Positions 43,530-53,042 of a stretch of DNA of 64,000 bases are shown here, piece by piece. The DNA comes from JAZUCL01 sp045639125. Its GTDB lineage: Bacteria; Bacillota; Clostridia; Oscillospirales; QAMX01. How positions within the stretch are numbered: position 1 is the first letter of the stretch; each line of letters opens with the position of its first letter. The stretch lies in NCBI GenBank assembly GCA_045639125.1, contig JAZUCL010000015.1, positions 1 through 64,000 on the forward strand, read 5' to 3'. The position numbers and the translations under genes were made by a program. Under the pieces are notes generated by a model. The model saw only the letters and a program-made list of their open reading frames with translations. It ran no database searches and was not told where the DNA came from.

Positions 43530-44459
43530 TTGAAAATCTTATACATGGGTACTCCTGACTTTGCAGTAAAGCCCCTTAAAGCATTGATTGATGCAGGTCA
43601 CGAAATTGTAGGTGTATTCACTCAACCTGACAAGCCAAAAGGTAGAGGGATGAAACTTGCGTTTTCTCCTGTTAAAGAGTGTGCATTAGAGCATAATATT
43701 GAGGTTTTTCAGCCTGAAACAATGAAAAATCATGCTGTTGAGGGATTACTTAATGAATTAAACCCTGATTTAATAGCGGTTGTCGCTTATGGAAAACTCT
43801 TACCCGGATATGTACTGCGTTTTCCAAAGTACGGCTGCATCAATGTGCATGGCTCACTATTACCTAAATATCGTGGTGCAGGCCCTATTCAATGGGCGGT
43901 TATCAACGGAGAAACTGTTACAGGTGTTACAACAATGTATATGGGACGTGAACTTGACGCAGGCGACATACTCCTAAAGTCAGAACTTCAAATTGGTGCT
44001 GATGATACTGCAGAGGTTGTATATGATAAGTTAAGTGATATGGGTGCAGACCTTCTTGTAGAAACTGTATCAGCACTTAAAAGTGGAACGATAACTCCAA
44101 TACCACAAGATAGTTCTCTTGCTACCTATGCTCCGATGCTTACAAAGGATACAGGCAGAATTGATTGGAATAAATCTTCAAAGTCTATTTATGACCTTGC
44201 AAGAGGAACTTATCCATGGCCCGGAGCCTTTTCTACCATCGGCGATGATATATACAAACTCTTTGGTATAAAAATGACAGGTGAAACATCAAACTTACCG
44301 GCAGGCAGTATTCGCAACGCTGACAAGGACGGATTTTATATAGTCTGCGGTGATGGCGGTGTACTTTTGATTCGTGAATTGCAAGCACCTGGAAAACGCC
44401 GTATGGCTGCTGCTGACTTCTTTAGAGGTCATGAGTTATTTAAGAAATTTGACAACTGA
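43530..44459 (+). CDS. fmt: methionyl-tRNA formyltransferase
   Basis: A 309-residue enzyme that formylates initiator Met-tRNA using 10-formyl-THF. MGTPDFAVKPL opening, HGSLLPKYRGAGPIQWA with the catalytic His region, GVTTMYMGRELDAGDIL, and a C-terminal OB-type domain. The start is TTG at 43530. Placed between def and rsmB as in Bacillus. Confidence 0.96.
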   Translation: MKILYMGTPDFAVKPLKALIDAGHEIVGVFTQPDKPKGRGMKLAFSPVKECALEHNIEVFQPETMKNHAVEGLLNELNPDLIAVVAYGKLLPGYVLRFPKYGCINVHGSLLPKYRGAGPIQWAVINGETVTGVTTMYMGRELDAGDILLKSELQIGADDTAEVVYDKLSDMGADLLVETVSALKSGTITPIPQDSSLATYAPMLTKDTGRIDWNKSSKSIYDLARGTYPWPGAFSTIGDDIYKLFGIKMTGETSNLPAGSIRNADKDGFYIVCGDGGVLLIRELQAPGKRRMAAADFFRGHELFKKFDN

Positions 44460-44476
44460 TTTTTGAAAGGAAAGTT

Positions 44477-45793
44477 ATGACAAGAGATGTCGTACTATCT
44501 GCACTTCTTGCCGTTAATAGCGGTGTCGGTGCAGATTCCGCATTAAATACTGCGGTTAAGAAAGCAGGGCTTGATAGACGTGATACTGCACTTTGTTACG
44601 CCCTTTGCTATGGTGTACTTCAAAAACGATATAAACTTGATTCTCTGATTTTAAGTGTATCGTCGTTAAAGAGAAATAAAATTGCACCAAAAGTTATGGA
44701 AATACTTAGAATTGGTGCTTACCAGATGTTTTACATGGATAAAATACCTCATAGTGCGGCAGTTAATGAGTCAGTAAAACTTGCACGTAAGCACACTAAT
44801 CCACGTGCTGCAGGATTTGTTAATGCTGTCTTAAGACGATTAAGTGCTAATGCAAACGATGGTGTTTTAGAAACGTCAAGAGATGATTTGACAAACTATC
44901 TTAGTATTGAACTTAGTTTCCCTGTATGGTTTACAGACTACATGAGAAAAGCACTGGGTGATTTTGATGCTGAAAAGTTTTTACGTGCGTCAAATATATC
45001 ACCTGTTGCTACTGCTCGGCTAAATACTCTTGTTTGTGATATTAAGCGTGGTAAGGAAATTCTTTCATCACAAAATATTGAGGTTGTAGACAGCCAATTT
45101 TCACCTGAAATAGTCTATCTGCCAAACCTTGGCAATCCTGATGATGTTGCCGCTTTTCGTGACGGTGTATTTACCATTCAGGATGCTGCATCTCAGTTTT
45201 GTGTATATGCGTTATCTCCGTCAAAAAACAGCACAATTCTTGATGTGTGTGCAGCGCCCGGTGGCAAGTCATTTGCTTGTGCAGCGGCTACCGAAAATAC
45301 AGCGGATATCCGTTCATTTGACATTTCTTCATCAAAACTTGAGGCGATGGAGTCAAATGCAATAAGGCTTGGTGTAACTTCAATGCGAATTGCCTGTATG
45401 GACGCATCTCAGCACGTATCTGCTCTTGAAAATACTGCGGATTTTCTATTGTGCGATGTACCATGTTCAGGTTTTGGCGTTATTAGAAAGAAGCCTGATA
45501 TTCGATACAAAAATTATGAGGATATATTAAAACTACCCGAATTACAGTATTCAATTCTTGAAAACGTATCAACTTATGTAAAAAGTGGTGGTACTCTTGT
45601 GTATTCCACTTGCACTGTTTTGCGTGAGGAAAATGAAGATATTATAAACCGCTTTTTACTTAATAATTCACAGTTTCATTTAGAGTCTTTTACTTTGCCA
45701 AGTATTGGTGATGTTGAGAGTGGTTATATCACTCTGTATCCACATATTCATAATACTGACGGTTTTTTCATTGCAAAATTGCGTAAAAAATAA
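44477..45793 (+). CDS. rsmB: 16S rRNA m5C967 methyltransferase RsmB
   Basis: A 438-residue protein with an N-terminal NusB-like RNA-binding domain (about 1-135) and a Rossmann methyltransferase domain. SAM motif VCAAPGGKS, catalytic C330 (DVPCSGFG) and C379 (YSTCTV). GAAAGGAAA precedes the ATG. Confidence 0.95.
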   Translation: MTRDVVLSALLAVNSGVGADSALNTAVKKAGLDRRDTALCYALCYGVLQKRYKLDSLILSVSSLKRNKIAPKVMEILRIGAYQMFYMDKIPHSAAVNESVKLARKHTNPRAAGFVNAVLRRLSANANDGVLETSRDDLTNYLSIELSFPVWFTDYMRKALGDFDAEKFLRASNISPVATARLNTLVCDIKRGKEILSSQNIEVVDSQFSPEIVYLPNLGNPDDVAAFRDGVFTIQDAASQFCVYALSPSKNSTILDVCAAPGGKSFACAAATENTADIRSFDISSSKLEAMESNAIRLGVTSMRIACMDASQHVSALENTADFLLCDVPCSGFGVIRKKPDIRYKNYEDILKLPELQYSILENVSTYVKSGGTLVYSTCTVLREENEDIINRFLLNNSQFHLESFTLPSIGDVESGYITLYPHIHNTDGFFIAKLRKK

Positions 45794-45811
45794 TTTTTAG
45801 GAGGTGTTATC

Positions 45812-46837
45812 ATGGAAAACTTGCGTGACTATTCTATAAGCGAATTGGCTGCTATTCTTAAGAACCTTGGGGAGCCAGCGTATCGTGCAAGGCAGTTATT
45901 TAAGTGGTTGCACCTTGCAGTGTCAAATTATGATGAAATGACGGATATCCCGAAATCTTTAAGAGAGAAGTTACGTCAAACATACACGATAGCAGCACCT
46001 ACTCTTATTAAACGTCAAATTTCAAAAGATGGTACGAGAAAGTATCTGTGGCAACTGTCTGACGGCAACTGTGTTGAAAGTGTTTTAATGTGCTATAAGC
46101 ATGGTTACAGTATCTGTGTTTCTACACAAGTGGGTTGTCGTATGGGTTGTGTATTTTGTGCATCTACAAAAGGCGGACTTGTACGCAATTTAACTCCAGG
46201 TGAGATATTAGACGAGGTTCTGTTCGTTGGTAAAGAGGCAGGGGTTCGTATATCAAATATTGTTTTGATGGGTACAGGAGAACCTCTTGACAATATGAAA
46301 AATGTAGTCAAATTTTTAGAACTTGTGAATGCACCTGAGGGCTTAAATATCGGACAACGTCATATCTCCTTGTCAACAAGCGGACTTTGTGATAAAATAG
46401 ATATGTTAGCAGACCTTAAACTGCAAATAACTCTTTCCGTGTCACTTCATGCTCCATTTGATCGACTTCGTGATGACATTATGCCCGTCAATAAAGCATA
46501 TAACATAGAAAGATTGATGGCAAGTTGTGACAGATATCTAAAATTAACAGGCAGACGAATTTCTTTTGAGTATGCCATGATTCGTGATTTAAATGATACT
46601 TTGGAATGTGCTGAACGTCTTGCAGATTATGTAAAAGGGTCTATAAACCATATAAACCTAATTCCACTTAACAGTATTGATGAAAGTCCGTTAAAACCTT
46701 CATTACCTGAAACAGTGGAAAAGTTCAAATCAATTTTAGAAAAACGAGGCGTTACCACAACTGTGCGTAGACAACTTGGCTATGACATAGATGCATCATG
46801 TGGTCAGTTACGAAGAAAGTATGAGAATTTGAATTAG
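45812..46837 (+). CDS. rlmN: 23S rRNA/tRNA adenine-C2 methyltransferase RlmN
   Basis: A 341-residue radical SAM methyltransferase making m2A in 23S rRNA and some tRNAs. The cluster motif is C109-xxx-C113-xx-C116 (CRMGCVFCAST). Other marks are MGTGEPLDN and the C-terminal DIDASCGQLR with the second methyl-carrying Cys. AGGAGGTG precedes the ATG. Confidence 0.96.
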   Translation: MENLRDYSISELAAILKNLGEPAYRARQLFKWLHLAVSNYDEMTDIPKSLREKLRQTYTIAAPTLIKRQISKDGTRKYLWQLSDGNCVESVLMCYKHGYSICVSTQVGCRMGCVFCASTKGGLVRNLTPGEILDEVLFVGKEAGVRISNIVLMGTGEPLDNMKNVVKFLELVNAPEGLNIGQRHISLSTSGLCDKIDMLADLKLQITLSVSLHAPFDRLRDDIMPVNKAYNIERLMASCDRYLKLTGRRISFEYAMIRDLNDTLECAERLADYVKGSINHINLIPLNSIDESPLKPSLPETVEKFKSILEKRGVTTTVRRQLGYDIDASCGQLRRKYENLN

Positions 46838-46874
46838 CATAACAGATATAATGACATTATAAAGAGGTGAGGAT

Positions 46875-47615
46875 ATGAAGGCTTTTGGTTTAACCGATGT
46901 CGGCAAGGTTAGAACAAATAATCAAGATACATATTTTTGTAGCATTCTAACAAAAGAACAACAGGCAATTTTTGTTGTCTGTGACGGCATGGGCGGTGCA
47001 CAGGCAGGAAATGTTGCAAGCGAACTTGCAACGCAAGTTTTTACAGAACATATTAAACAGCATATTCGCCCACAGATGAGCAGAAAATATATGGCCTCTG
47101 TTTTACGAAATGCTGTGACTTTTGCAAACTATGAAACGTATCATAAATCTAACTCGTCAGATGAATTTGCAGGTATGGGCACTACTCTTGTCGGCGGCAT
47201 TTTATGTGATGATTTTGGTTTAGTTGCCAATGTAGGTGATAGCAGATTATATATGTGGAATGGAAATACTCTGACACGAGTTACAAAAGACCATTCACTT
47301 GTTGAAGAAATGCTTGAACGTGGTGAGATAACGCATGAGCAGGCACAGATTCATCCTCACAAAAATTTGATTACGAGAGCATTGGGAACTGACCGCAAAG
47401 TTGAGGCAGATTTCTTTGACATACAAAACGAAGATCCGTTTACTCTGCTTCTTTGCTCAGATGGACTTACAAACCTTGTAAGTGACAACGAAATTGCACA
47501 GCATCTTGCAATGGACGAATCTCTTGAGGACATTTGCATAAAACTTGTTGATTTGGCAAATTCTCGTGGTGGATATGACAATATAACTGTACTTCTTATT
47601 TCCAAGGAGGATTAA
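46875..47615 (+). CDS. prpC: PP2C-type Ser/Thr protein phosphatase
   Basis: A 246-residue PPM phosphatase with metal-binding motifs DVGKVRTNNQD, VCDGMGG, GMGTTLVGG, NVGDSRLY, TKDHSLVEEM and GYDNITVLL. It should reverse phosphorylation by the kinase whose gene begins one base after its stop codon. GAGGTGAGG precedes the ATG. Confidence 0.95.
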   Translation: MKAFGLTDVGKVRTNNQDTYFCSILTKEQQAIFVVCDGMGGAQAGNVASELATQVFTEHIKQHIRPQMSRKYMASVLRNAVTFANYETYHKSNSSDEFAGMGTTLVGGILCDDFGLVANVGDSRLYMWNGNTLTRVTKDHSLVEEMLERGEITHEQAQIHPHKNLITRALGTDRKVEADFFDIQNEDPFTLLLCSDGLTNLVSDNEIAQHLAMDESLEDICIKLVDLANSRGGYDNITVLLISKED

Positions 47616-47616
47616 C

Positions 47617-49647
47617 ATGGATAAATACATAGGAAAACTGCTTGATAATCGTTACGAGATCCTTGAGATTATTGGTGTCGGTGGAATGGCAGTTGTATAT
47701 AAGGCTCATTGTAAACTACTTAATCGCTTTGTTGCTATAAAGATACTTAAAGATGAATATGCAAAGGATGCCGACTTCCGCAGGAGATTCCATACAGAAA
47801 GTCAGGCTGTTGCAAAACTGTCACATCAGAATATCGTTTCAATTTATGATGTCAACAGAAGTGACAATATTGAATATATTGTTATGGAACTTGTTGAAGG
47901 CGTTACATTGAAAGAGTATATGAGCCAAAATGGGAAACTTACAACTAATGAATTTCTTCATCTTGCACCTCAAATTGCAGCAGCGTTGGAACACGCTCAT
48001 ATCCGTGGCATAATTCATAGAGATATTAAACCGCAAAATATTATCATACTTCCTGATGGAAGTCTTAAAGTGATGGACTTTGGCATTGCACGTTTTTCTA
48101 AGAGTCAGCAGACACTTACTGACGAGGCTCTTGGTTCTGTTCATTACGTATCACCTGAACAGGCAAAAGGCTCAAATATTGATGATAGATCAGATATTTA
48201 CTCCTTTGGTGTTGTAATGTATGAGATGCTTACAGGATGCTTGCCATTTGAGGGTGATACACCTGTTGCTGTTGTTCTTCAACACATCAACTCTATTCCA
48301 TTACAGCCAAGAGAAATTGACCCATCAATTCCACAAGCACTTGAAGATATCACAATGAAGGCAATGAATCCGTCCCTTTCAAGACGATATGAGTCTTGCA
48401 AGGCGATATTAGCAGATTTCGAAAACTTTAGAAGTAACCCTTCTATTGACTTTGGATATGCCCATACAATTGAAACTTCTGTATCCGATAATTCTTCAGG
48501 TAGTGACACGAAGAAGTTTGACAATACTAAAATTAAAGAAACTATGAGAGATTCTCGTCAAAACTTAAATAGAAGAAGACCACAGACTAAGAAAACAACT
48601 TCTAATCATTCAAGAAAATATGATGATGAGGACGATTACTATCCAAGACGGACACCGATTATTGCTTATCTTATAGCAGGTGTGCTCGTGTCTGCAGTTT
48701 TCTTTGGCGGTGCGGCATTTATTTTGACGACTATATTCAGTACAGCAGGTAGCAGTGCTAACACAGATGTACAAGTACCTGCTCTTGTCGGTAAAAAATT
48801 AAGTGATGTATTGTCTAATGAACAATATGCAGAAAAATATCGCATTATCGAAAACGAAAGTATGTACAACGACACCTTCGATGAAGGATATATTATCCAT
48901 CAAGAGCCAAGTGCCGGCAGAATGATAAAGGAAAATGCAGAAATTTATGTAACTGTCAGCCTTGGTGGCAAGAAAATTACACTACCAGACATTACAAATT
49001 ATGAGTATCGTTATGCTCAGTTACAACTGACTAAACTCGATTTGACTTATAAGGTTGAGCATGAGTTGTCTGATGAAATTGTTGAGGGTAATGTAACAAG
49101 AACAGAGCCTGAGGCATTGTCAGAGGTTAAAATTGGTGATGTAGTTACTATCTATGTAAGTCTTGGTAAGGAACGTGTGCTGACTACTGTTCCTGATTTA
49201 ATTGGTAGTGATGAAAATGATGCACAGAGAATGCTTGAAAAGAGTAATCTTGTACTTGGTGAAGTAATTCCAACCCCCGATTCATCTGCAAAAGACGGAA
49301 CTATTGTCAAGCAAAGTATCCCTAAAGGAACTGAGGTTGATGAAAAGACAGCCATTGATATTTATGTGTGTGATAATGCTGTGGGTAATGATGTTCCTGA
49401 TGAAAAACCACCTGAAAATCCACCAAAGCCGGTAGTAAACGGCACGCACAACCTTACTGTAAAACTTCCCGAAACACCTGAACGTGTAAAGGTAACACTT
49501 AGAGCAGGTGGTGAAGTTATCTACGAAAAAGAGCATAATACGTCAGAAGGCTCAATAGTTATTCCTCTCAAGGGAAGCGGCTCAATTCTTGCAAGACTTT
49601 ACATTGATGACAAACTCACAGGTGAGCAAGTAATCAGATTTAATTAA
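47617..49647 (+). CDS. prkC: membrane Ser/Thr kinase with PASTA repeats
   Basis: A 676-residue PrkC/Stk-type kinase. The cytoplasmic kinase domain (about 10-275) has K42, HRD 134-136 and DFG 154-156. A basic linker precedes one membrane helix (about 347-372). Three PASTA domains follow (about 380-590), binding muropeptides or lipid II. A Pro-rich linker and a C-terminal domain of about 70 residues end the protein. It controls growth, division and, in spore formers, germination. Confidence 0.95.
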   Translation: MDKYIGKLLDNRYEILEIIGVGGMAVVYKAHCKLLNRFVAIKILKDEYAKDADFRRRFHTESQAVAKLSHQNIVSIYDVNRSDNIEYIVMELVEGVTLKEYMSQNGKLTTNEFLHLAPQIAAALEHAHIRGIIHRDIKPQNIIILPDGSLKVMDFGIARFSKSQQTLTDEALGSVHYVSPEQAKGSNIDDRSDIYSFGVVMYEMLTGCLPFEGDTPVAVVLQHINSIPLQPREIDPSIPQALEDITMKAMNPSLSRRYESCKAILADFENFRSNPSIDFGYAHTIETSVSDNSSGSDTKKFDNTKIKETMRDSRQNLNRRRPQTKKTTSNHSRKYDDEDDYYPRRTPIIAYLIAGVLVSAVFFGGAAFILTTIFSTAGSSANTDVQVPALVGKKLSDVLSNEQYAEKYRIIENESMYNDTFDEGYIIHQEPSAGRMIKENAEIYVTVSLGGKKITLPDITNYEYRYAQLQLTKLDLTYKVEHELSDEIVEGNVTRTEPEALSEVKIGDVVTIYVSLGKERVLTTVPDLIGSDENDAQRMLEKSNLVLGEVIPTPDSSAKDGTIVKQSIPKGTEVDEKTAIDIYVCDNAVGNDVPDEKPPENPPKPVVNGTHNLTVKLPETPERVKVTLRAGGEVIYEKEHNTSEGSIVIPLKGSGSILARLYIDDKLTGEQVIRFN

Positions 49648-49658
49648 CAGGTGAAACA

Positions 49659-50552
49659 ATGGTCGAAGGTATAATCGTTAAAGGAATAGGCGGATTATAT
49701 TATGTTGATACGCCAGATAAGCAATTTACCTGCCGTGCTCGTGGTAAATTCCGTCGTGACAAAATTCTACCCATGGTAGGGGATCGTGTTGTTATTTGTC
49801 CTCAGGAACATGGCGACAGCACGATTGAGGAAATAAAACCACGAAGAAACTCCCTTATAAGACCTGCAATTGCAAATCTTGATGCGTTGATGGTAATTGT
49901 CTCGGCAGCACCGCCGGTAACTGAACTTATGTTAATAGATAAGATTTGTGCTATTGCCGGATACAAGGGTATAGAAGTAATTATTTGCATCAATAAAATT
50001 GATATAAGTGATGCAACTCAGTATAATCGTATATATTCTAAGTCAGGATTTAGAGTTATAAATGTCAGTGCACAGACAGGTGAGGGAATAGAGAATATTC
50101 CTCGTGTCCTTAACGGACGTATAACGGCGTTGACAGGCAATTCCGGTGTTGGAAAGTCGAGTATACTAAATGCATTATACCCTAATATTAACGTATCTAC
50201 CGGTGATATAAGCGAAAAAATCGGGCGTGGCAGACATACTACACGACACGTTGAACTGTTCCCTGTAGACGATTATGGCGGTTATATTGCAGATACTCCC
50301 GGTTTTTCTTCCTTTGATGTTGAACGTATGGACCTTGTATTTCGTGATAAACTGCAAGATGGATTTATTGACTTTCAAAAATTTATACCTGAGTGTCGAT
50401 ATACAGGCTGTGCACATATACTTGAACAGGATTGTGCAGTGAAGGCTGCAGTTGAAAACGGTGAAATTGAACGCTCACGTTATGACAGTTACGTGTCACT
50501 ATATAATAGTATGAAGGATTATAAAGAATGGGAACGAAAGAAAAATGTGTAA
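49659..50552 (+). CDS. rsgA: ribosome small subunit GTPase RsgA
   Basis: A 297-residue circularly permuted GTPase for late 30S assembly. N-terminal OB fold, NKID (112-115) before P-loop GNSGVGKS (160-167), DTPGFSSF, and a C-terminal zinc site (CRYTGCAH...C). The last 25 bases overlap thiN. rpe, which lies between these genes in Bacillus, is absent. Confidence 0.95.
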   Translation: MVEGIIVKGIGGLYYVDTPDKQFTCRARGKFRRDKILPMVGDRVVICPQEHGDSTIEEIKPRRNSLIRPAIANLDALMVIVSAAPPVTELMLIDKICAIAGYKGIEVIICINKIDISDATQYNRIYSKSGFRVINVSAQTGEGIENIPRVLNGRITALTGNSGVGKSSILNALYPNINVSTGDISEKIGRGRHTTRHVELFPVDDYGGYIADTPGFSSFDVERMDLVFRDKLQDGFIDFQKFIPECRYTGCAHILEQDCAVKAAVENGEIERSRYDSYVSLYNSMKDYKEWERKKNV

Positions 50553-51175
50553 TCATTTCATCAGGTGACTGTATGACATCTGACGTTACCGAAATAGTTT
50601 CAAACGCACTTATTGTATGTGCCGACGGCGGTATCGATAATGCATTAAAAATGGGGATAACTCCTCACGTTTTAATAGGCGATGGCGACTCTATGTGTAG
50701 AGAAACTAATGTAAAGGTAAACTACTTAGTATCGTTACCGACAGAGAAAGATGTGACTGACACGACTGCTTGTATTGAATATGCAGTGGGTGTTGGGTGT
50801 AAAGAAATTTACTTACTGTGTTGTTCAGGCGGCAGAGCAGATCACATGATTTCTAATATTTTTACTCTTGAATACCTTTACAATCGCAATATTAAAGCCA
50901 TTTTTTGTGATGATTTTAACGAAATACAAATTATTGGTTCAGGCATACATTTTATTGACAGGAGTGACAAGTACAAATACTTGTCAATAATTCCTCTTGA
51001 TATTTTTGTCGAGGGCGTTACTCTAAAAGGGTTAAAGTATCCTCTTTATGATTATACCCTTTGTCGTGAATCATCTTCTTTAGGTGTCAGCAATGAGTTT
51101 GTGTCTCAAAGTGCAGAAATTTCAATTTCTAACGGAAGATGTCTTTTAATTAGAAGTCGTGATAAAAGAAATTAA
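50528..51175 (+). CDS. thiN: thiamine diphosphokinase
   Basis: A 215-residue enzyme converting thiamine to thiamine diphosphate. Motifs CADGGIDNALKMGITPHVLIGDGDS (about 33-57, shown as a region), KDVTDTTACIEYA, and GGRADHMISNI. It starts within rsgA. Bacillus has spoVM just downstream; I find no SpoVM-like peptide here. Confidence 0.92.
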   Translation: MGTKEKCVIISSGDCMTSDVTEIVSNALIVCADGGIDNALKMGITPHVLIGDGDSMCRETNVKVNYLVSLPTEKDVTDTTACIEYAVGVGCKEIYLLCCSGGRADHMISNIFTLEYLYNRNIKAIFCDDFNEIQIIGSGIHFIDRSDKYKYLSIIPLDIFVEGVTLKGLKYPLYDYTLCRESSSLGVSNEFVSQSAEISISNGRCLLIRSRDKRN

Positions 51176-51240
51176 AGTAACATTTTCCATAAATCTTGAC
51201 TATACTGTATTATAACTACTGCTGTATAGGAGGGGTTTAT

Positions 51241-51381
51241 GTGTGTCCTCGCAAAATTATTGGGCTCGTTATGGTAGCACTTTCTTTAGGATTTTTGCTT
51301 GCTGTGTTACTCCCACCGTGGTGTATTCTTTGGATTTTCATTGTTTTTTTACTTATTTATGGCATTTTACAACTTCGTTAA
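51241..51381 (+). CDS. 46-residue membrane protein, GTG start
   Basis: A small reading frame opening MCPRKIIGLVMVALSLGF and continuing with two hydrophobic helices separated by PPWC, then a short tail LQLR. The GTG is about five bases after AGGAGGGG (51229-51236), and a strong terminator follows the stop. Small hydrophobic proteins with a Pro-Pro/Gly-Trp turn are common near clostridial sporulation genes; I cannot name this one. It lies between thiN and sipL. Confidence 0.6.
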   Translation: MCPRKIIGLVMVALSLGFLLAVLLPPWCILWIFIVFLLIYGILQLR

Positions 51382-51390
51382 TATTTTTTT

Positions 51391-51419
51391 GCGGTATCCT
51401 TTTTAGGATACCGCTTTTT
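51391..51419 (+). terminator. Rho-independent terminator before sipL
   Basis: A perfect 10-bp stem GCGGTATCCT/AGGATACCGC (51391-51400, 51405-51414), TTTT loop, then TTTTT. Confidence 0.9.
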
Positions 51420-51423
51420 GTTG

Positions 51424-51452
51424 TCCTATTTTTACACACGTCCACATATAAA
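51424..51452 (+). promoter_or_regulatory. sigma-E-like promoter of sipL-spoIVA
   Basis: TCCTATT (51424-51430), a 14-base spacer and CATATAAA (51445-51452). The -35 matches KMATATT at 6/7; the -10 decamer CATATAAATA is identical to that before spoIIIAA. Predicted start near 51460, before the GGAGG site of sipL. Confidence 0.5.
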
Positions 51453-51494
51453 TATCATAGCCGATTACAACATAAATAAGGAGGAACAAAGGCT

Positions 51495-53000
51495 ATGGAA
51501 CTTACAAAGCAGCAACTTTTGTATCGCAAACAGACTGCAGATGCATTATTTCACATTAACGAAAGCGGTGACAGTATTATTCCCGACAGTTTATCTGATG
51601 CCCAAAGAATTATTGACGCATATCCAATTTTTATGATTCGTGAAAAACAACCACGACAAGATGCATTTAGTATAAAACTAAATATTTTAATAAATGTTCT
51701 GTATCTTGCCGAGGACGGAAACTCTATTTGCAGTGTTTCAATTCCTCTTGGCGTAACTGTATCAGATACCGTTTCAGGCATTACTCCAACAAGTGAACTT
51801 ATGTGTATGTTTTCTGACTGTTTAGCACAGGCACGTCTTCTCAATTCACGTAAGATTTCAGTAACTGCAAGTTGCCAGATGAGACTTAATTCCTACGATA
51901 GTGTCCGTGAACTGTTGACAACTGATGTAGCAGGGGATAACAGTGATAGTTGTGAATGTTTATGGCATGAGTTTGACAGCGTTGAAACAACGTGTGCAAT
52001 TACAAGAAATTTTTCCGTATCAGATGAAATTTCTTTCCCTATATCGGCTGATAGATGCGGTACATTACTACGTACTAAGGCAACTATATCTGCAAATGAA
52101 ATTAAGGTTGTGAATAATAAAGTCGTAATGAAAGGCGAAGTCAAACTTGATGCTCTTATGAGTACCACAGATAATAAAATTGAGCCTGTAAGCACATCGG
52201 TTCCATTTACTCAAATTTCTGATGTAAGTGATGTTTCAGACAGGTCGCAGCCTAATGTACAATTTACACTTCGGAATATGGAAATTGAGCCACTTGGAGA
52301 TTCATCACAGAATAATGGGTGTAGATATCTTATTTCAATGGGAATTTGTGCCGATATTATTCAGACTGATACTGTTAAACGAAAAGTGCTTTCAGATATT
52401 TATTCAACTTCCGACAATCTTTCCTGTGAACGCAAGGATTACAGTTATTCTACTTCTCAGTTAGGCAATGAAATTACAGTATCTGTCAATGAAGTAATGG
52501 AACTTGGCACAAATGTATCAAATGTTATTACAGCAGACATTGCAGTATGTGATACGGTAGAACTAAATGATGATGAAACTTCAATTCCTGTAACGTGTAC
52601 CGTTATGTATACAGATGATTCATTGCAGCCTCAATCAGCATCAAGACGGTTATATGGTAAAATTTCAGAACAGGGAAGTGGTAATTATCGTATTATTTGG
52701 ACACAGCCACGTGTTCAGATAGGTAGTGATGGTTCTTTACCTATTACATTTGAATTAAGACTTGTGCCAATAACACATAAGAGTGTTACTGTATCACAAA
52801 TCGATGAAGTGAAGATTGATGGTAAATTGCCGGAAGTCAGTGACAATGGTGTGTTACTTCGCAGAATCAGAAAGAACGACACTCTTTGGGATATTGGTAA
52901 GGAGTATCGTGTACCTATTGAAACAATACGGGAAATTAACAAAACTCAGGACCTGCCCAGTGACAGAACAATGCTTGTAATTCCCGTTGGCAGAGTATAG
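51495..53000 (+). CDS. sipL: SipL-like spore coat morphogenesis protein (DUF3794 + LysM)
   Basis: A 501-residue protein with repeated SPOCS/DUF3794 domains (about 25-430) and a C-terminal LysM (about 453-498: RKNDTLWDIGKEYRVPIETIREIN). This is the architecture of C. difficile SipL, which binds SpoIVA through its LysM and is needed to localise the coat to the forespore. spoIVA lies 42 bases downstream. GGAGGAAC precedes the ATG. Confidence 0.9.
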   Translation: MELTKQQLLYRKQTADALFHINESGDSIIPDSLSDAQRIIDAYPIFMIREKQPRQDAFSIKLNILINVLYLAEDGNSICSVSIPLGVTVSDTVSGITPTSELMCMFSDCLAQARLLNSRKISVTASCQMRLNSYDSVRELLTTDVAGDNSDSCECLWHEFDSVETTCAITRNFSVSDEISFPISADRCGTLLRTKATISANEIKVVNNKVVMKGEVKLDALMSTTDNKIEPVSTSVPFTQISDVSDVSDRSQPNVQFTLRNMEIEPLGDSSQNNGCRYLISMGICADIIQTDTVKRKVLSDIYSTSDNLSCERKDYSYSTSQLGNEITVSVNEVMELGTNVSNVITADIAVCDTVELNDDETSIPVTCTVMYTDDSLQPQSASRRLYGKISEQGSGNYRIIWTQPRVQIGSDGSLPITFELRLVPITHKSVTVSQIDEVKIDGKLPEVSDNGVLLRRIRKNDTLWDIGKEYRVPIETIREINKTQDLPSDRTMLVIPVGRV

Positions 53001-53042
53001 AACTACTATTGACGAAATTTTAAGAAAGGCGTTGTTTTAATA

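Noticed and set aside
51176..51240. SpoVM-like peptide or sigma-E promoter after thiN
   Set aside because: CATAAATC at 51188 lacks the final T and a -35 partner, and no frame resembles the amphipathic SpoVM peptide.
51239..51277. 12-codon frame from an ATG at 51239 (MCVLAKLLGSLW)
   Set aside because: Shares the ribosome-binding site with the longer GTG frame at 51241, but ends inside it; the longer hydrophobic frame ending at a terminator is the better gene.
51469..51478. CATAAATA at 51471 as the sipL -10 box
   Set aside because: It would place the transcript start on the ribosome-binding site; the pair at 51424/51445 fits better.
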